Source: SIG710 sp045604985
GTDB taxonomy: Bacteria; Bacillota; Clostridia; Oscillospirales; CAG-272
DNA: 44,688 nucleotides
Reading direction: 5' to 3'
Assembly (NCBI GenBank): GCA_045604985.1
Contig: JAZUPD010000015.1
Coordinates: 1-44,688, forward strand
Below the pieces are notes generated by a model, which made no database searches, was not told the origin of the DNA, and worked only from the letters and a program-made list of their open reading frames with translations. Of this stretch, positions 1 to 8,215 are shown piece after piece (position 1 is the stretch's first letter; every line of letters begins with the position of its first letter). The position numbers were made by a program, and so were the translations under genes.

Positions 1-65
1 TAATTATAACACCACTTGGGGGTGTAATGCAAGTACAAAATATTAAATTTTAAGGATTTTGGGTT

Positions 66-1001
66 TTGAATGTGATATATCAGGCAGAAAATTTCACACC
101 TTTTGTAATAAAAGAGAAAAAAATCGGTGCAATTGATTACATAGAAATTGAAAATGTTCGTGGCTTTTCGGTAGCGAAGACCTTTGATTGCGGGCAGTGT
201 TTTCGCTTTGAGAGAGTGGAGAACAGCTGCCACGAGGTTGAGTTTTCGGGCGTTGCCTTCGGAAGATTTTTGTCCTTTGGTCAGGATGAGGACATTTTGA
301 CGATCTATAATTGCACAAGAGACTTTTTTGAGGAAAAGCTATATGCATATCTGGGGCTTTGCGATGATTATGAGGCGATAAGACAAAATATTCTTTCAAG
401 ATGTCCTATGGAATATATGATTTCGGTGTCAAAATACGGAGAGGGGATAAGAATTTTGCGCCAGGAGAGGTGGGAAACTCTCTGCTCTTTTATCATTTCT
501 CAGAATAATAATATTCCCAGAATAAAAAAGATAATCGCTTCTCTTTCAGAGAGATGCGGGGAGCGCATAGAGACTGCGGGAATGTGTGAGCATGGAGCAG
601 GGGAGTTTGAATATTCATTTCCAACTCCCGAAAAGGTCGCCTCGCTTGGAATAGACGGTTTGCGTGAACTTAAGGTGGGCTTCAGAGCTGCATACATATT
701 AGATGCGGCAACAAAGGTGGCATCGGGCGAGTTGGATCTCAGAGAGATAGCAGAGATGCCATTTGACGAATGTGTTGAGTCCCTTATGAAAATAAAGGGC
801 GTTGGAATGAAGGTTGCCTCCTGCACGGCACTTTTCTGCATGGAAAAATTTGATGCATTTCCCATTGATGTATGGATACGCAAAGTTCTTGATGAAAAAT
901 TTCCGAAAAATTTCGATCCTGCAAGTCTTGGCAAATATGCGGGAATTGCACAGCAATATATGTTTTACGGGGCGAGAGGATTTACCGAGAACATTATATA
1001 G
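66..1001 (+). CDS. ogg: 8-oxoguanine DNA glycosylase, OGG1 type
   Basis: Base-excision repair enzyme that removes 8-oxoguanine and cuts the abasic site. The 311-residue protein has an N-terminal OGG1-like domain (about 25-120) and a helix-hairpin-helix-GPD glycosylase domain (about 125-305). The hairpin reads IKGVGMKVA with the Schiff-base lysine at K249, followed by FPIDVW with the catalytic Asp at D268; these are the same numbers as in human OGG1. An NNNIPRI segment near residue 150 matches the conserved OGG1 Asn-rich motif. The start is TTG at 66, placed about ten bases after AAGGA; a GTG at 72 is a possible alternative. The gene is intact and comes before a terminator near 1300, with a possible decayed reading frame in between. 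Family assignment is firm; substrate preference is inferred. Confidence 0.92.
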   Translation: MNVIYQAENFTPFVIKEKKIGAIDYIEIENVRGFSVAKTFDCGQCFRFERVENSCHEVEFSGVAFGRFLSFGQDEDILTIYNCTRDFFEEKLYAYLGLCDDYEAIRQNILSRCPMEYMISVSKYGEGIRILRQERWETLCSFIISQNNNIPRIKKIIASLSERCGERIETAGMCEHGAGEFEYSFPTPEKVASLGIDGLRELKVGFRAAYILDAATKVASGELDLREIAEMPFDECVESLMKIKGVGMKVASCTALFCMEKFDAFPIDVWIRKVLDEKFPKNFDPASLGKYAGIAQQYMFYGARGFTENII

Positions 1002-1266
1002 TTCTTCGTTTAATGAGACCGGAACACTTGAAGATGCGCTGAAAAGCATCTCATTGAGAAAATGCCAAAAGTTAAATATCATATTTTCACTGCAATCAGG
1101 ACGAGGTTGTTAATATTTATGCACGTTCAGAGAAATTTGTTTTGGAACTTCAACAGAGAAATTATGATATAACATATGATATTGTGGACGGAAGAGGACG
1201 TTAGTTTTTGGTAATTAAATATCTACACTACACCTTGAGGTTGAACCTGTTGAGAATAATTAGTTT

Positions 1267-1305
1267 GTTACGCCGCCTGCTATGTGGGCGGTGTAACTAT
1301 TTTAT
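1267..1305 (+). terminator. Rho-independent terminator
   Basis: An 11-bp stem (1267-1277 with 1287-1297, one G-U pair) has a 9-nt loop and is followed by a T-rich tract. It lies after the glycosylase and before the next promoter. Confidence 0.75.
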
Positions 1306-1379
1306 TTGCATTTTTCTACGAAATCTCAACAAAAAAATTATTCCACAGAAAATAAAGTAATAGGCGGGGTACGTTTTGA

Positions 1380-1408
1380 TTGACAAAAACGGCTGTTTGT
1401 GATATAAT
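1380..1408 (+). promoter_or_regulatory. Consensus sigma-A promoter of the DUF512-der-obg operon
   Basis: TTGACA at 1380-1385, a 17-nt spacer, and TATAAT at 1403-1408. This is a perfect consensus. It sits 30 bases upstream of the ATG of the radical-SAM gene, with AGGAGG between. Confidence 0.9.
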
Positions 1409-1438
1409 AATATATTACTTAAAGAATAGGAGGGCAAA

Positions 1439-2764
1439 ATGGTCGAAATAAGTGCCGTTTTTGAGGGCAGTCCTGCCGCACTTGCGGGCATATTGCCTCA
1501 TGATGTACTCATTTCCATTGACGGAAATGAAATAAACGACGTTCTCGATTACAGATTTTATCTTACGAATGAAAAGATAGAGATAATTATTCACCGAGGA
1601 GAAGCGTTGTTTTCAGTAGTTATCGAAAAGGAAGAATATGAGGATATCGGTCTTGATTTTGAAAGACCTCTTATGGACGAAAAGCACTCCTGCGAGAATA
1701 AATGTGTTTTTTGCTTTATAGACCAGCTCCCGCGGGGGATGAGAAAAACACTTTATTTTAAGGACGATGATTCGAGGCTTTCGTTTCTTCACGGAAATTA
1801 TATTACACTTACAAACTTGAGGGACAGTGATATTGACAGGATAATAAAGATGCACATTTCTCCGGTTAATATCTCGGTACATACAACTAATCCCGACCTT
1901 CGCATAAGGATGATGAACAACAAGCGTGCGGGAGAGGTGCTTTCCTATCTTGGAAGGCTTGCCGAGGCGGGGATTTCACTTTGCACGCAAATAGTCCTTT
2001 GCAAGGGGCTTAATGACGGTGAGGAGCTTATGCGGACCATGAGAGACCTCTCAGGTCTTGGAGAATCACTTGTAAGCTGCTCGGTTGTCCCTGCGGGGCT
2101 TACTAAATTCAGAGATAAGCTCTATCCCATCTCTCCCTTTACAAAGGAAGAAAGTTGTGCCGTTATTGACGCAGTGGAGGGATTTGCGGCAGAATGTCTT
2201 GAAAAACTCGGCTCTCGACTGTTTTTCTGCTCGGATGAATTTTATCTGAGGGCTGAAAGAGAGCTTCCGGCGGGAGAATACTACGAGGGATATTCCCAAA
2301 TAGAAAACGGAGTGGGTATGATAACCTCACTTTCAACCGAGGTTGAGGAGGAGCTGAGATATTTTGACGAATATTCTGACGAATTTTTTGCAAAATATAA
2401 TGGAAAGCGCACAGTTTCCATTGCTACGGGAGCGGCGGCATATGATTGCATATGCTCTCTTTCAGGTGCTGTTGAAGAAAGGTTGGGCGGAAGCCTCTCT
2501 GTTCGGGTATATAAGATAATCAACCGCTTTTTCGGTGAGAGCATAACGGTTTCGGGGCTTCTGACAGGAAAAGATATGTATGAGCAGCTAAAGGATAATG
2601 AGCTTGGAGACATTCTTCTTATTCCCTCAAACACCCTAAAGGCGGATGAGGACGTTTTTCTTGATGATATGACTCCCGATGAGCTTTCCGAGAAGCTTGA
2701 AGTGCCTGTTATGCCTTCTCCCGATAACGGAGCGGGATTCATAAGAGCCCTTTTGGGTATTTAA
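1439..2764 (+). CDS. Radical-SAM DUF512 protein with PDZ-like N-terminus
   Basis: Putative Fe-S oxidoreductase of unknown reaction. The 441-residue protein starts with a PDZ-like domain (about 1-65), then a radical-SAM cluster segment CENKCVFCFIDQLPRG (about 83-98), which has the three-cysteine pattern expected for a [4Fe-4S] site, and ends with a DUF512 C-terminal domain (about 210-435). ATG 1439 follows AGGAGGGCAAA and a perfect promoter. In Clostridia this family usually sits next to der, as here, so a link to ribosome or translation-factor maturation is often suspected but not shown. The lipoprotein gene downstream begins 18 bases after the stop, which supports co-transcription. Confidence 0.9.
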   Translation: MVEISAVFEGSPAALAGILPHDVLISIDGNEINDVLDYRFYLTNEKIEIIIHRGEALFSVVIEKEEYEDIGLDFERPLMDEKHSCENKCVFCFIDQLPRGMRKTLYFKDDDSRLSFLHGNYITLTNLRDSDIDRIIKMHISPVNISVHTTNPDLRIRMMNNKRAGEVLSYLGRLAEAGISLCTQIVLCKGLNDGEELMRTMRDLSGLGESLVSCSVVPAGLTKFRDKLYPISPFTKEESCAVIDAVEGFAAECLEKLGSRLFFCSDEFYLRAERELPAGEYYEGYSQIENGVGMITSLSTEVEEELRYFDEYSDEFFAKYNGKRTVSIATGAAAYDCICSLSGAVEERLGGSLSVRVYKIINRFFGESITVSGLLTGKDMYEQLKDNELGDILLIPSNTLKADEDVFLDDMTPDELSEKLEVPVMPSPDNGAGFIRALLGI

Positions 2765-2782
2765 AATTTTGGAGGTAATGAA

Positions 2783-3580
2783 ATGAAAAAGCTTTTGGTT
2801 GTATTTCTTGCGTTTGCAATGGTCCTTTGCGTTTCTTCCTGCGGAAAAACGAATGACGGCGGCGGGATCAAGGAGAGTGAGAGCTTTTCGGCGACGGATT
2901 CTGATAACACCTTGATAAATGATCCTGTGTGTCCTTATACCTATGAGATAAAGGAAGAGATAATAGTAGTTCACGAGACCGAGGACGGCAGAAGAAGCAC
3001 AAAGGTCCTTCGTTACCCTGAGATCAGCGGAATGGAAGACGCTTCTGTTCAAGAAAACGTAAATTCCATATTTCGTGATGTTGCGGAAAAGCAATTTAAA
3101 CGAACAGTTCCCGACGTTGATATCTATATAATTGAGGATACTATCTTTAATTATGAGGTGAGCGAGGTCGAAGTAACTTTGCTCACAAATACCTTTGCTT
3201 CTGTTAAAAATACCGTATATTCCATGTCCAGCAATGAGGCGTATCCTAATTGCCCCGTTTATACGGTAAATATTGACCTAGAAAAAGGTGAAATTATCGA
3301 AGAGGAAGACATTATTTCCGACTTCAATCTTATTTCATCTGCTTTCCTTGCCGGGGATTTCACCATGGTCTCGGGTGCAGAGACCCTTTTTGACAATACT
3401 AATTATGATGATATGATACTTCAGTATAAGAGCGATTACGCAAGCTATCCCGAACTTTATTTTACGCCCGACAGCCTTGGTATCTCTATTGATCTCGTTG
3501 CGGCTCTAGGCTCAAATGCTTGTTTTGAGATAGCACTCTCGGAAATTTCCGATGCGCTTAGCGTAAACCCGACAAAATAA
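2783..3580 (+). CDS. Lipoprotein, possible DUF4163/DUF3298 (RsiV/PdaC-like)
   Basis: A 265-residue predicted membrane-anchored lipoprotein. The N-terminus MKKLLVVFLAFAMVLCVSSCG has a lipobox with the acylated cysteine at C20, followed by a flexible Gly/Ser/Asp linker. The exported part (about 60-260) has features of the DUF4163/DUF3298 fold found in PdaC and the extracellular part of RsiV: a segment on YPEISG, then a region that turns to EEEDIISDF. This fold assignment is by eye and moderate. ATG 2783 is preceded by GGAGG. It lies inside the DUF512-der operon with short spacing on both sides. No catalytic residues could be identified, so a sensing or scaffold role is as likely as an enzymatic one. 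Confidence 0.8.
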   Translation: MKKLLVVFLAFAMVLCVSSCGKTNDGGGIKESESFSATDSDNTLINDPVCPYTYEIKEEIIVVHETEDGRRSTKVLRYPEISGMEDASVQENVNSIFRDVAEKQFKRTVPDVDIYIIEDTIFNYEVSEVEVTLLTNTFASVKNTVYSMSSNEAYPNCPVYTVNIDLEKGEIIEEEDIISDFNLISSAFLAGDFTMVSGAETLFDNTNYDDMILQYKSDYASYPELYFTPDSLGISIDLVAALGSNACFEIALSEISDALSVNPTK

Positions 3581-3604
3581 AGACTAAGAAAGAGTAATTT
3601 TAAA

Positions 3605-4936
3605 ATGGCAAAACCGATTATAGCTATTGTTGGCAGACCAAATGTGGGCAAAAGCACACTTTTCAATAAGCTTATAGGCGAGCGCCGTTCCATCGTTGAG
3701 GACACTCCAGGTGTTACGAGAGACAGAATCTACGGCGAGACCGAATGGAGAGGAAGAAAGCTCGTTATAATAGATACGGGCGGAATCGAGCCTAAGAGCG
3801 ACGATATTATCCTCAGCCAGATGAAGACGCAGGCAGAGCTTGCGATTGAGACAGCGGACGTTATCATTTTTATGTGCGATGTGCGTACAGGTCTTGTTGC
3901 TGATGACAGAGAGATCGCCGTTATGCTCAAAAAGAGCGGGAAGCCCATCGTTCCTTGTATTAACAAGTGTGATTCTATCGGAGCGCTTCCCTTTGAATTT
4001 TATGAATTTTACGAGCTTGGATTCGAAAACGATCCCGTTGCTGTTTCCTCGGTTCACGGAAGCGGAAGCGGAGATCTGCTTGATGCTTGCCTTGAAATGC
4101 TCCCCGAAAATGATGGTGAGGAAGAGGATGATGACTCCATCAAGGTTGCCGTCATCGGTAAGCCCAATGCGGGAAAATCTTCAATTATCAATAAGATTCT
4201 CGGAACGGAGAGGCTTATCGTTTCAAATATTCCTGGCACTACGCGCGATGCGGTTGATACCCATATCGAGAACGAATACGGAAAATTTACCTTTATCGAC
4301 ACTGCGGGAATAAGGAGACAGTCGAAGATCGACGATAAGATCGAAAAATACAGCGTTCTCCGGGCTCATATGGCGGTTGAGAGGGCGGATGTTTGCCTTA
4401 TCATGATAGATGCGGAAAAGGGGATCTCCGAACAAGATGAAAAGATTGCGGGAATTGCTCATGAGGCGGGAAAGGCTTCCATCGTTGTCATGAACAAATG
4501 GGACGCAGTGGAAAAGGAAAATTCCACTGTCAAAACCGTTACGGACAGAGTATATAATGCTCTTGCTTATATGACCTATGCGCCTCTTATGTTCGTTTCA
4601 GCAAAAACGGGTCAGAGGGTTGTAAAGCTTTTTGAGCAGATAAAGTATGTTTACGGACAAAATGTTATGCGAGTTCCAACAGGAATGCTCAATGATGTTC
4701 TTGGAGACGCAATGATAAGAACTCAGCCCCCATCCGATAAGGGAAGGAGACTGAAGATTTATTATATGACTCAGGTGTCAACAGCCCCTCCCACATTCGT
4801 TATTTTCTGTAACAGCGTGGAGCTTTTCCATTTCTCCTATCAGAGATATATAGAAAATTGCTTGCGCGATACCTTTGGATTTAAGGGGACACCGATTCGT
4901 CTGATAATCAGACAAAAGGGCGATGACGAGGCATAA
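3605..4936 (+). CDS. der: Ribosome assembly GTPase Der (EngA)
   Basis: Essential GTPase with two tandem G domains that acts in maturation of the 50S subunit. At 443 residues it has the normal family length. First G domain: GRPNVGKST (about 8-16), DTGG (about 57-60), NKCD (about 119-122). Second: GKPNAGKSS (about 187-195), DTAGIRR (about 234-240), NKWD (about 300-303). A KH-like C-terminal domain (about 355-440) follows. The ribosome binding site is weak (AAGAAAGAG), so translation may depend on the operon. It lies between two lipoprotein genes and upstream of obg, so two ribosome-assembly GTPases share one transcription unit. Confidence 0.97.
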   Translation: MAKPIIAIVGRPNVGKSTLFNKLIGERRSIVEDTPGVTRDRIYGETEWRGRKLVIIDTGGIEPKSDDIILSQMKTQAELAIETADVIIFMCDVRTGLVADDREIAVMLKKSGKPIVPCINKCDSIGALPFEFYEFYELGFENDPVAVSSVHGSGSGDLLDACLEMLPENDGEEEDDDSIKVAVIGKPNAGKSSIINKILGTERLIVSNIPGTTRDAVDTHIENEYGKFTFIDTAGIRRQSKIDDKIEKYSVLRAHMAVERADVCLIMIDAEKGISEQDEKIAGIAHEAGKASIVVMNKWDAVEKENSTVKTVTDRVYNALAYMTYAPLMFVSAKTGQRVVKLFEQIKYVYGQNVMRVPTGMLNDVLGDAMIRTQPPSDKGRRLKIYYMTQVSTAPPTFVIFCNSVELFHFSYQRYIENCLRDTFGFKGTPIRLIIRQKGDDEA

Positions 4937-4939
4937 TTT

Positions 4940-5374
4940 ATGAGGAAATTTCTTGTTTTCGCCGTCATCATTATCAGCTTTTTGCTCTGCGTTGGTTGCG
5001 GTTTAAAAAATAATGATAATATCACACGGCAGGATATTTCCGGAAAAACCTATGTTTATGAGAAAAATGGCGTGGGAAGCTCATTTACGATAACTATTGA
5101 AGAGGATGGTACGTTTACCTATTATGAGGGCTTTCTCAGCAGCTATATAGGACACGGCAGCTGGGCTTTTGAGGGCGAAGTTCTTACTCTTTCGGACGTC
5201 AGCTATGATATAGTCAATCATTTTAAAGTGAAAAAAGATCGGCTTATCTATCTTGCCGAGGGATCAAAGGGCTTTATATATGTTGATGTTTCGGATGGAG
5301 ATGTGTTCAACCTGACTGAAAAAAGAGGCACTGTTTTTGTTGATGATACTAATACTAGTGCCAATGAAAGGTAA
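4940..5374 (+). CDS. Small lipoprotein of unknown function
   Basis: A 144-residue predicted lipoprotein with the signal MRKFLVFAVIIISFLLCVGCG and acylated cysteine C20. The mature part (about 30-130) is rich in alternating beta-strand residues (TYVYEKNGVGSSFTITIEEDG, then GHGSWAFEGEVLTL), which suggests a small beta-barrel such as a lipocalin-like or META-like fold; I do not recognise a named family. ATG 4940 lies three bases after the der stop, and obg follows four bases after its own stop, so it is translated from the same mRNA. A role in the envelope is inferred only from the signal. Confidence 0.8.
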   Translation: MRKFLVFAVIIISFLLCVGCGLKNNDNITRQDISGKTYVYEKNGVGSSFTITIEEDGTFTYYEGFLSSYIGHGSWAFEGEVLTLSDVSYDIVNHFKVKKDRLIYLAEGSKGFIYVDVSDGDVFNLTEKRGTVFVDDTNTSANER

Positions 5375-5377
5375 AAT

Positions 5378-6658
5378 ATGTTTGTAGATAATGTGAAAAT
5401 ATATCTGAAGGCTGGCAACGGCGGTCATGGCGTTGTTTCCTTCAGACGAGAAAAATACGTTGCCAGAGGCGGTCCGGACGGCGGAGACGGCGGCAGAGGC
5501 GGAAATATAGTTTTCCGCATAGATGAAGGTTCAAACACTCTGCTTGCATTCCGCTATAAGAGAAAATTCGTTGCCGAAAACGGCGAGAACGGCGCAGGCG
5601 CAAAGTTTCACGGCGCAAACGGCAAGGATCTTGAGGTGCTTGTACCCCCGGGAACTCTTATTAAGGATGCAGAAACAGGCAAGATAATCAAGGATATGTC
5701 GGACTGTGAGCCTTTTATCTGCTGCAAGGGCGGCAGAGGCGGCTGGGGAAACAAGCATTTTGCAACTCCCACTCGTCAAGTACCCATGTTTGCTAAAAAC
5801 GGCACTCTGGGTGAGGAAAAAGAGGTCATTCTTGAGCTTAAAATGCTTGCGGACGTTGGACTTATTGGTTTTCCGAATGTTGGAAAATCATCTATTCTTT
5901 CCCGAATAAGTGCTGCAAAGCCCAAGATAGCAGATTATCATTTTACAACTCTTTCGCCTAATTTAGGCGTTGTTAAAACGGGTGATGAAAAGGGATTTGT
6001 TGCCGCAGATATTCCCGGACTTATCGAGGGAGCGGCAGACGGAGCAGGACTTGGTCACGCATTCCTTCGCCATGTTGAAAGATGCCGCCTTCTTATCCAT
6101 GTTGTTGATATTTCACAGATGGAGGGCAGAGATGCTATCGAGGATATAAAGCAAATAAACAGCGAACTTGAAAAATATAGTCCCGAGCTTGCCACAAGAC
6201 CTCAGATAATCGTTGCAAATAAAAGCGATATGATAAATGAGGAATATGTAGATCTTGAAGCCTTCGAAAAATTCGTTGATGATAACGAATGGGAGATGCT
6301 TTATGTTTCTGCAATTACGGGAAAAAATCTCGACGAGCTTGTGCAGAGAGTTGCGGATAGGCTTAAATTTCTTCCACCCCTCACTATATATGAGAGCGAC
6401 TATGCTCCCGAGGATGAATATGCAAGGAGCGACGAGGGCAGAACTACCACCGTGCGCCGTGAAAATGATATGTTCATCGTGGAGGGAGAATGGCTATTCA
6501 ATCTTCTCGGGCAGATCAATTTCGGCGACTATGAATCGCTTAATTATTTCCAAAAGGTGCTTATCAAGGCTGGCGTTATAAAGCTTCTGGAGGAGCACGG
6601 AGCACAGGACGGAGATACTGTTGCAATTTATGATTTTGAATTTGATTTTGTAAAATAA
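5378..6658 (+). CDS. obg: Obg GTPase (CgtA)
   Basis: Large-subunit assembly and stress GTPase. The 426-residue protein has the glycine-rich Obg fold at the N-terminus (about 1-158), a G domain with GFPNVGKSS (about 165-173), DIPGLIEGA (about 212-220) and NKSD (about 282-285), and an OCT-type C-terminal domain (about 345-420). The start ATG 5378 follows GAAAGG and lies three bases after the previous stop. It ends the operon, with a terminator near 6790. Confidence 0.97.
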   Translation: MFVDNVKIYLKAGNGGHGVVSFRREKYVARGGPDGGDGGRGGNIVFRIDEGSNTLLAFRYKRKFVAENGENGAGAKFHGANGKDLEVLVPPGTLIKDAETGKIIKDMSDCEPFICCKGGRGGWGNKHFATPTRQVPMFAKNGTLGEEKEVILELKMLADVGLIGFPNVGKSSILSRISAAKPKIADYHFTTLSPNLGVVKTGDEKGFVAADIPGLIEGAADGAGLGHAFLRHVERCRLLIHVVDISQMEGRDAIEDIKQINSELEKYSPELATRPQIIVANKSDMINEEYVDLEAFEKFVDDNEWEMLYVSAITGKNLDELVQRVADRLKFLPPLTIYESDYAPEDEYARSDEGRTTTVRRENDMFIVEGEWLFNLLGQINFGDYESLNYFQKVLIKAGVIKLLEEHGAQDGDTVAIYDFEFDFVK

Positions 6659-6770
6659 ATTTTTTGATGTAAAAGCAAAAAAGTGTCATGTGTTTTAACG
6701 ATAAAAGAAACAAAATCGGATATTTTTTGAATGATGTTATTGGAACCATATAAAAATCAGTGACGGAGAA

Positions 6771-6797
6771 GCGGCGCAGTATGCGCCGCTTTTTTTA
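6771..6797 (+). terminator. Rho-independent terminator after obg
   Basis: An 8-bp GC stem (6771-6778 with 6782-6789) with a 3-nt loop and seven T residues after it. Confidence 0.92.
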
Positions 6798-7070
6798 GCT
6801 CTTAAAATTCTTGAATCGTATTATGATCTTCTAAAAAGATTGTTAGATTAGATAGTTAACGCATAAAAACATTAGATGGTGTTATATGATTTGATGGTTA
6901 TGATATTAAAGCGTATAATATTATCTAATATGTATCGGGTATAACCTTTGAAGATAAATGTCAAAAGTTCGTGAAAATCAAGGCGTGGGGGTGAATGTTA
7001 TAATTTTTCCCCTTTTTAGGGCGTTTTTCATGTCAAAAGTAATAAAAATGTTAAATTTGCTTAAGAGGTA

Positions 7071-7099
7071 TTGCAAAATTCTTTCAGATGATATATAAT
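7071..7099 (+). promoter_or_regulatory. Promoter of the LCP-glyS unit
   Basis: TTGCAA at 7071-7076, 17-nt spacer, TATAAT at 7094-7099. The -10 box overlaps the first ATG of the downstream frame (7098), so that ATG is not transcribed and cannot be the start. Confidence 0.85.
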
Positions 7100-7130
7100 G
7101 TTATATTATTTAGAGTGGAGGTGGAAGCCC

Positions 7131-8168
7131 TTGCTTGCAGGCCTTAAAAATTTTCTGCTGACCTTTATTATCTCCCTTGTCATTTTCGGCATTATTGCTT
7201 TTCTCATTGTAAATATGATAATGGACTCCATCGGTGTTGGCTCTTTTATCGGCGGCAATAACGACCCTGTTCAGACGGGAGGGGAGGATTATGTTGAGAC
7301 ATCGGGCGGAAATGAATCACTTCTTGAGCTTGACGGAAATTCCTTCAATATGCTCTTTGTCGGGCTTGATTATGCCCCCGATATTTTCTACGATTATTAT
7401 GACCCCGATACGGTTTCTTCGCTTGTGAATTTCGATTCCGATAAAATACCCGGTGAGCTGATTACCGACGGTGAATATCGTGCTATTTCTGCAGATACTA
7501 TCCTTCTCGCTTGCGTGAGCAAGGAGCGAAAGGAATTTGCCTTTACTGCCATCAGTCCCGGCACTATAATTAAGCGTGAAAATGAAAATGTTTGCCTTTC
7601 GGATATTTTTGAGCAGGAGGGCGTCGATTCATTTATTGATTCTGTTCATGCTCTTGTGGGCGTTCAGATCGACAGATATGCCTTCGTGAGCCTTTATGAA
7701 TTTCCTGCTATCATTGATATGATCGAGGGCGTTGATTTTAATGTTCCGTGCGATATGAAATATGACGATTTCAAGGGTGGGCTTCACATTGACCTTAAGG
7801 AAGGGATTCAACATCTTGACGGCGAGAAGGCGTTGCACGTCCTGCGCTTTAATAAATACGAAGGCACAGTCAATTCCCGTCTCAAAACAACCGTTAGCTT
7901 TGCCCGTGCCGTTATGAATAAGATGACAGACCCCAAATACATAACCAAGGCGGCGGCACTTTTCAGAGAAACCGAAAAAATGGTCATAACCGATTTTACC
8001 GCTGCAGATCTTGCAGCCAATCTTGACCTTATCTTTTCATATCCTGATTTTTCGCCTGTTTCAATTGAGCTTCCGGGAACGTATTCGACAATCGACGGCA
8101 GACTTTGCTTTATTCCAAACGAAAATGCCTGTCTTAATGTTATGCTTCCCTATAAGCGAGTAAAATAA
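7131..8168 (+). CDS. LCP (LytR-CpsA-Psr) family membrane protein, degenerate motif
   Basis: LCP enzymes transfer undecaprenyl-linked glycopolymers to peptidoglycan on the outer face of the membrane. The start is placed at TTG 7131 because the upstream ATG 7098 lies within the -10 box and GGAGGTGG is at 7117-7124; this gives 345 residues. One N-terminal membrane helix (about 8-30) is followed by an acidic linker and an LCP domain (about 73-290) with SADTILL holding the conserved Asp (about D122) and a late RFNKYEG then RLK segment. The canonical active-site motif IPRDT reads ISPGT here (about 141-145), so the Arg and Asp are absent. The protein may therefore be inactive, or a structural or regulatory paralogue. 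glyS follows 47 bases later. Confidence 0.85.
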   Translation: MLAGLKNFLLTFIISLVIFGIIAFLIVNMIMDSIGVGSFIGGNNDPVQTGGEDYVETSGGNESLLELDGNSFNMLFVGLDYAPDIFYDYYDPDTVSSLVNFDSDKIPGELITDGEYRAISADTILLACVSKERKEFAFTAISPGTIIKRENENVCLSDIFEQEGVDSFIDSVHALVGVQIDRYAFVSLYEFPAIIDMIEGVDFNVPCDMKYDDFKGGLHIDLKEGIQHLDGEKALHVLRFNKYEGTVNSRLKTTVSFARAVMNKMTDPKYITKAAALFRETEKMVITDFTAADLAANLDLIFSYPDFSPVSIELPGTYSTIDGRLCFIPNENACLNVMLPYKRVK

Positions 8169-8215
8169 CGGACTAAAAAGAAAAATTTTTGAAAAAGACA
8201 TATAGGAGTTTTAAA

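Larger units (their letters stand above)
1002..1438. other. Intergenic region with decayed coding-like stretch, terminator and promoter
   Basis: No intact gene is seen. Bases 1020-1204 look like eroded coding sequence: short protein-like stretches occur in different frames, including EVVNIYARSEKFVLELQQ in frame 2 ending at a TAG at 1202-1204, but a stop at 1073 and frame changes interrupt them. A terminator lies at 1267-1303 and a consensus promoter at 1380-1408. The family of the putative remnant is not recognised. Confidence 0.45.
6659..7130. other. Long intergenic region: terminator, AT-rich stretch, promoter
   Basis: After the obg terminator (6771-6796), about 270 bases are AT-rich with no open frame, RNA motif or repeat that I can support. 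A promoter for the LCP gene lies at 7071-7099. Confidence 0.6.
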
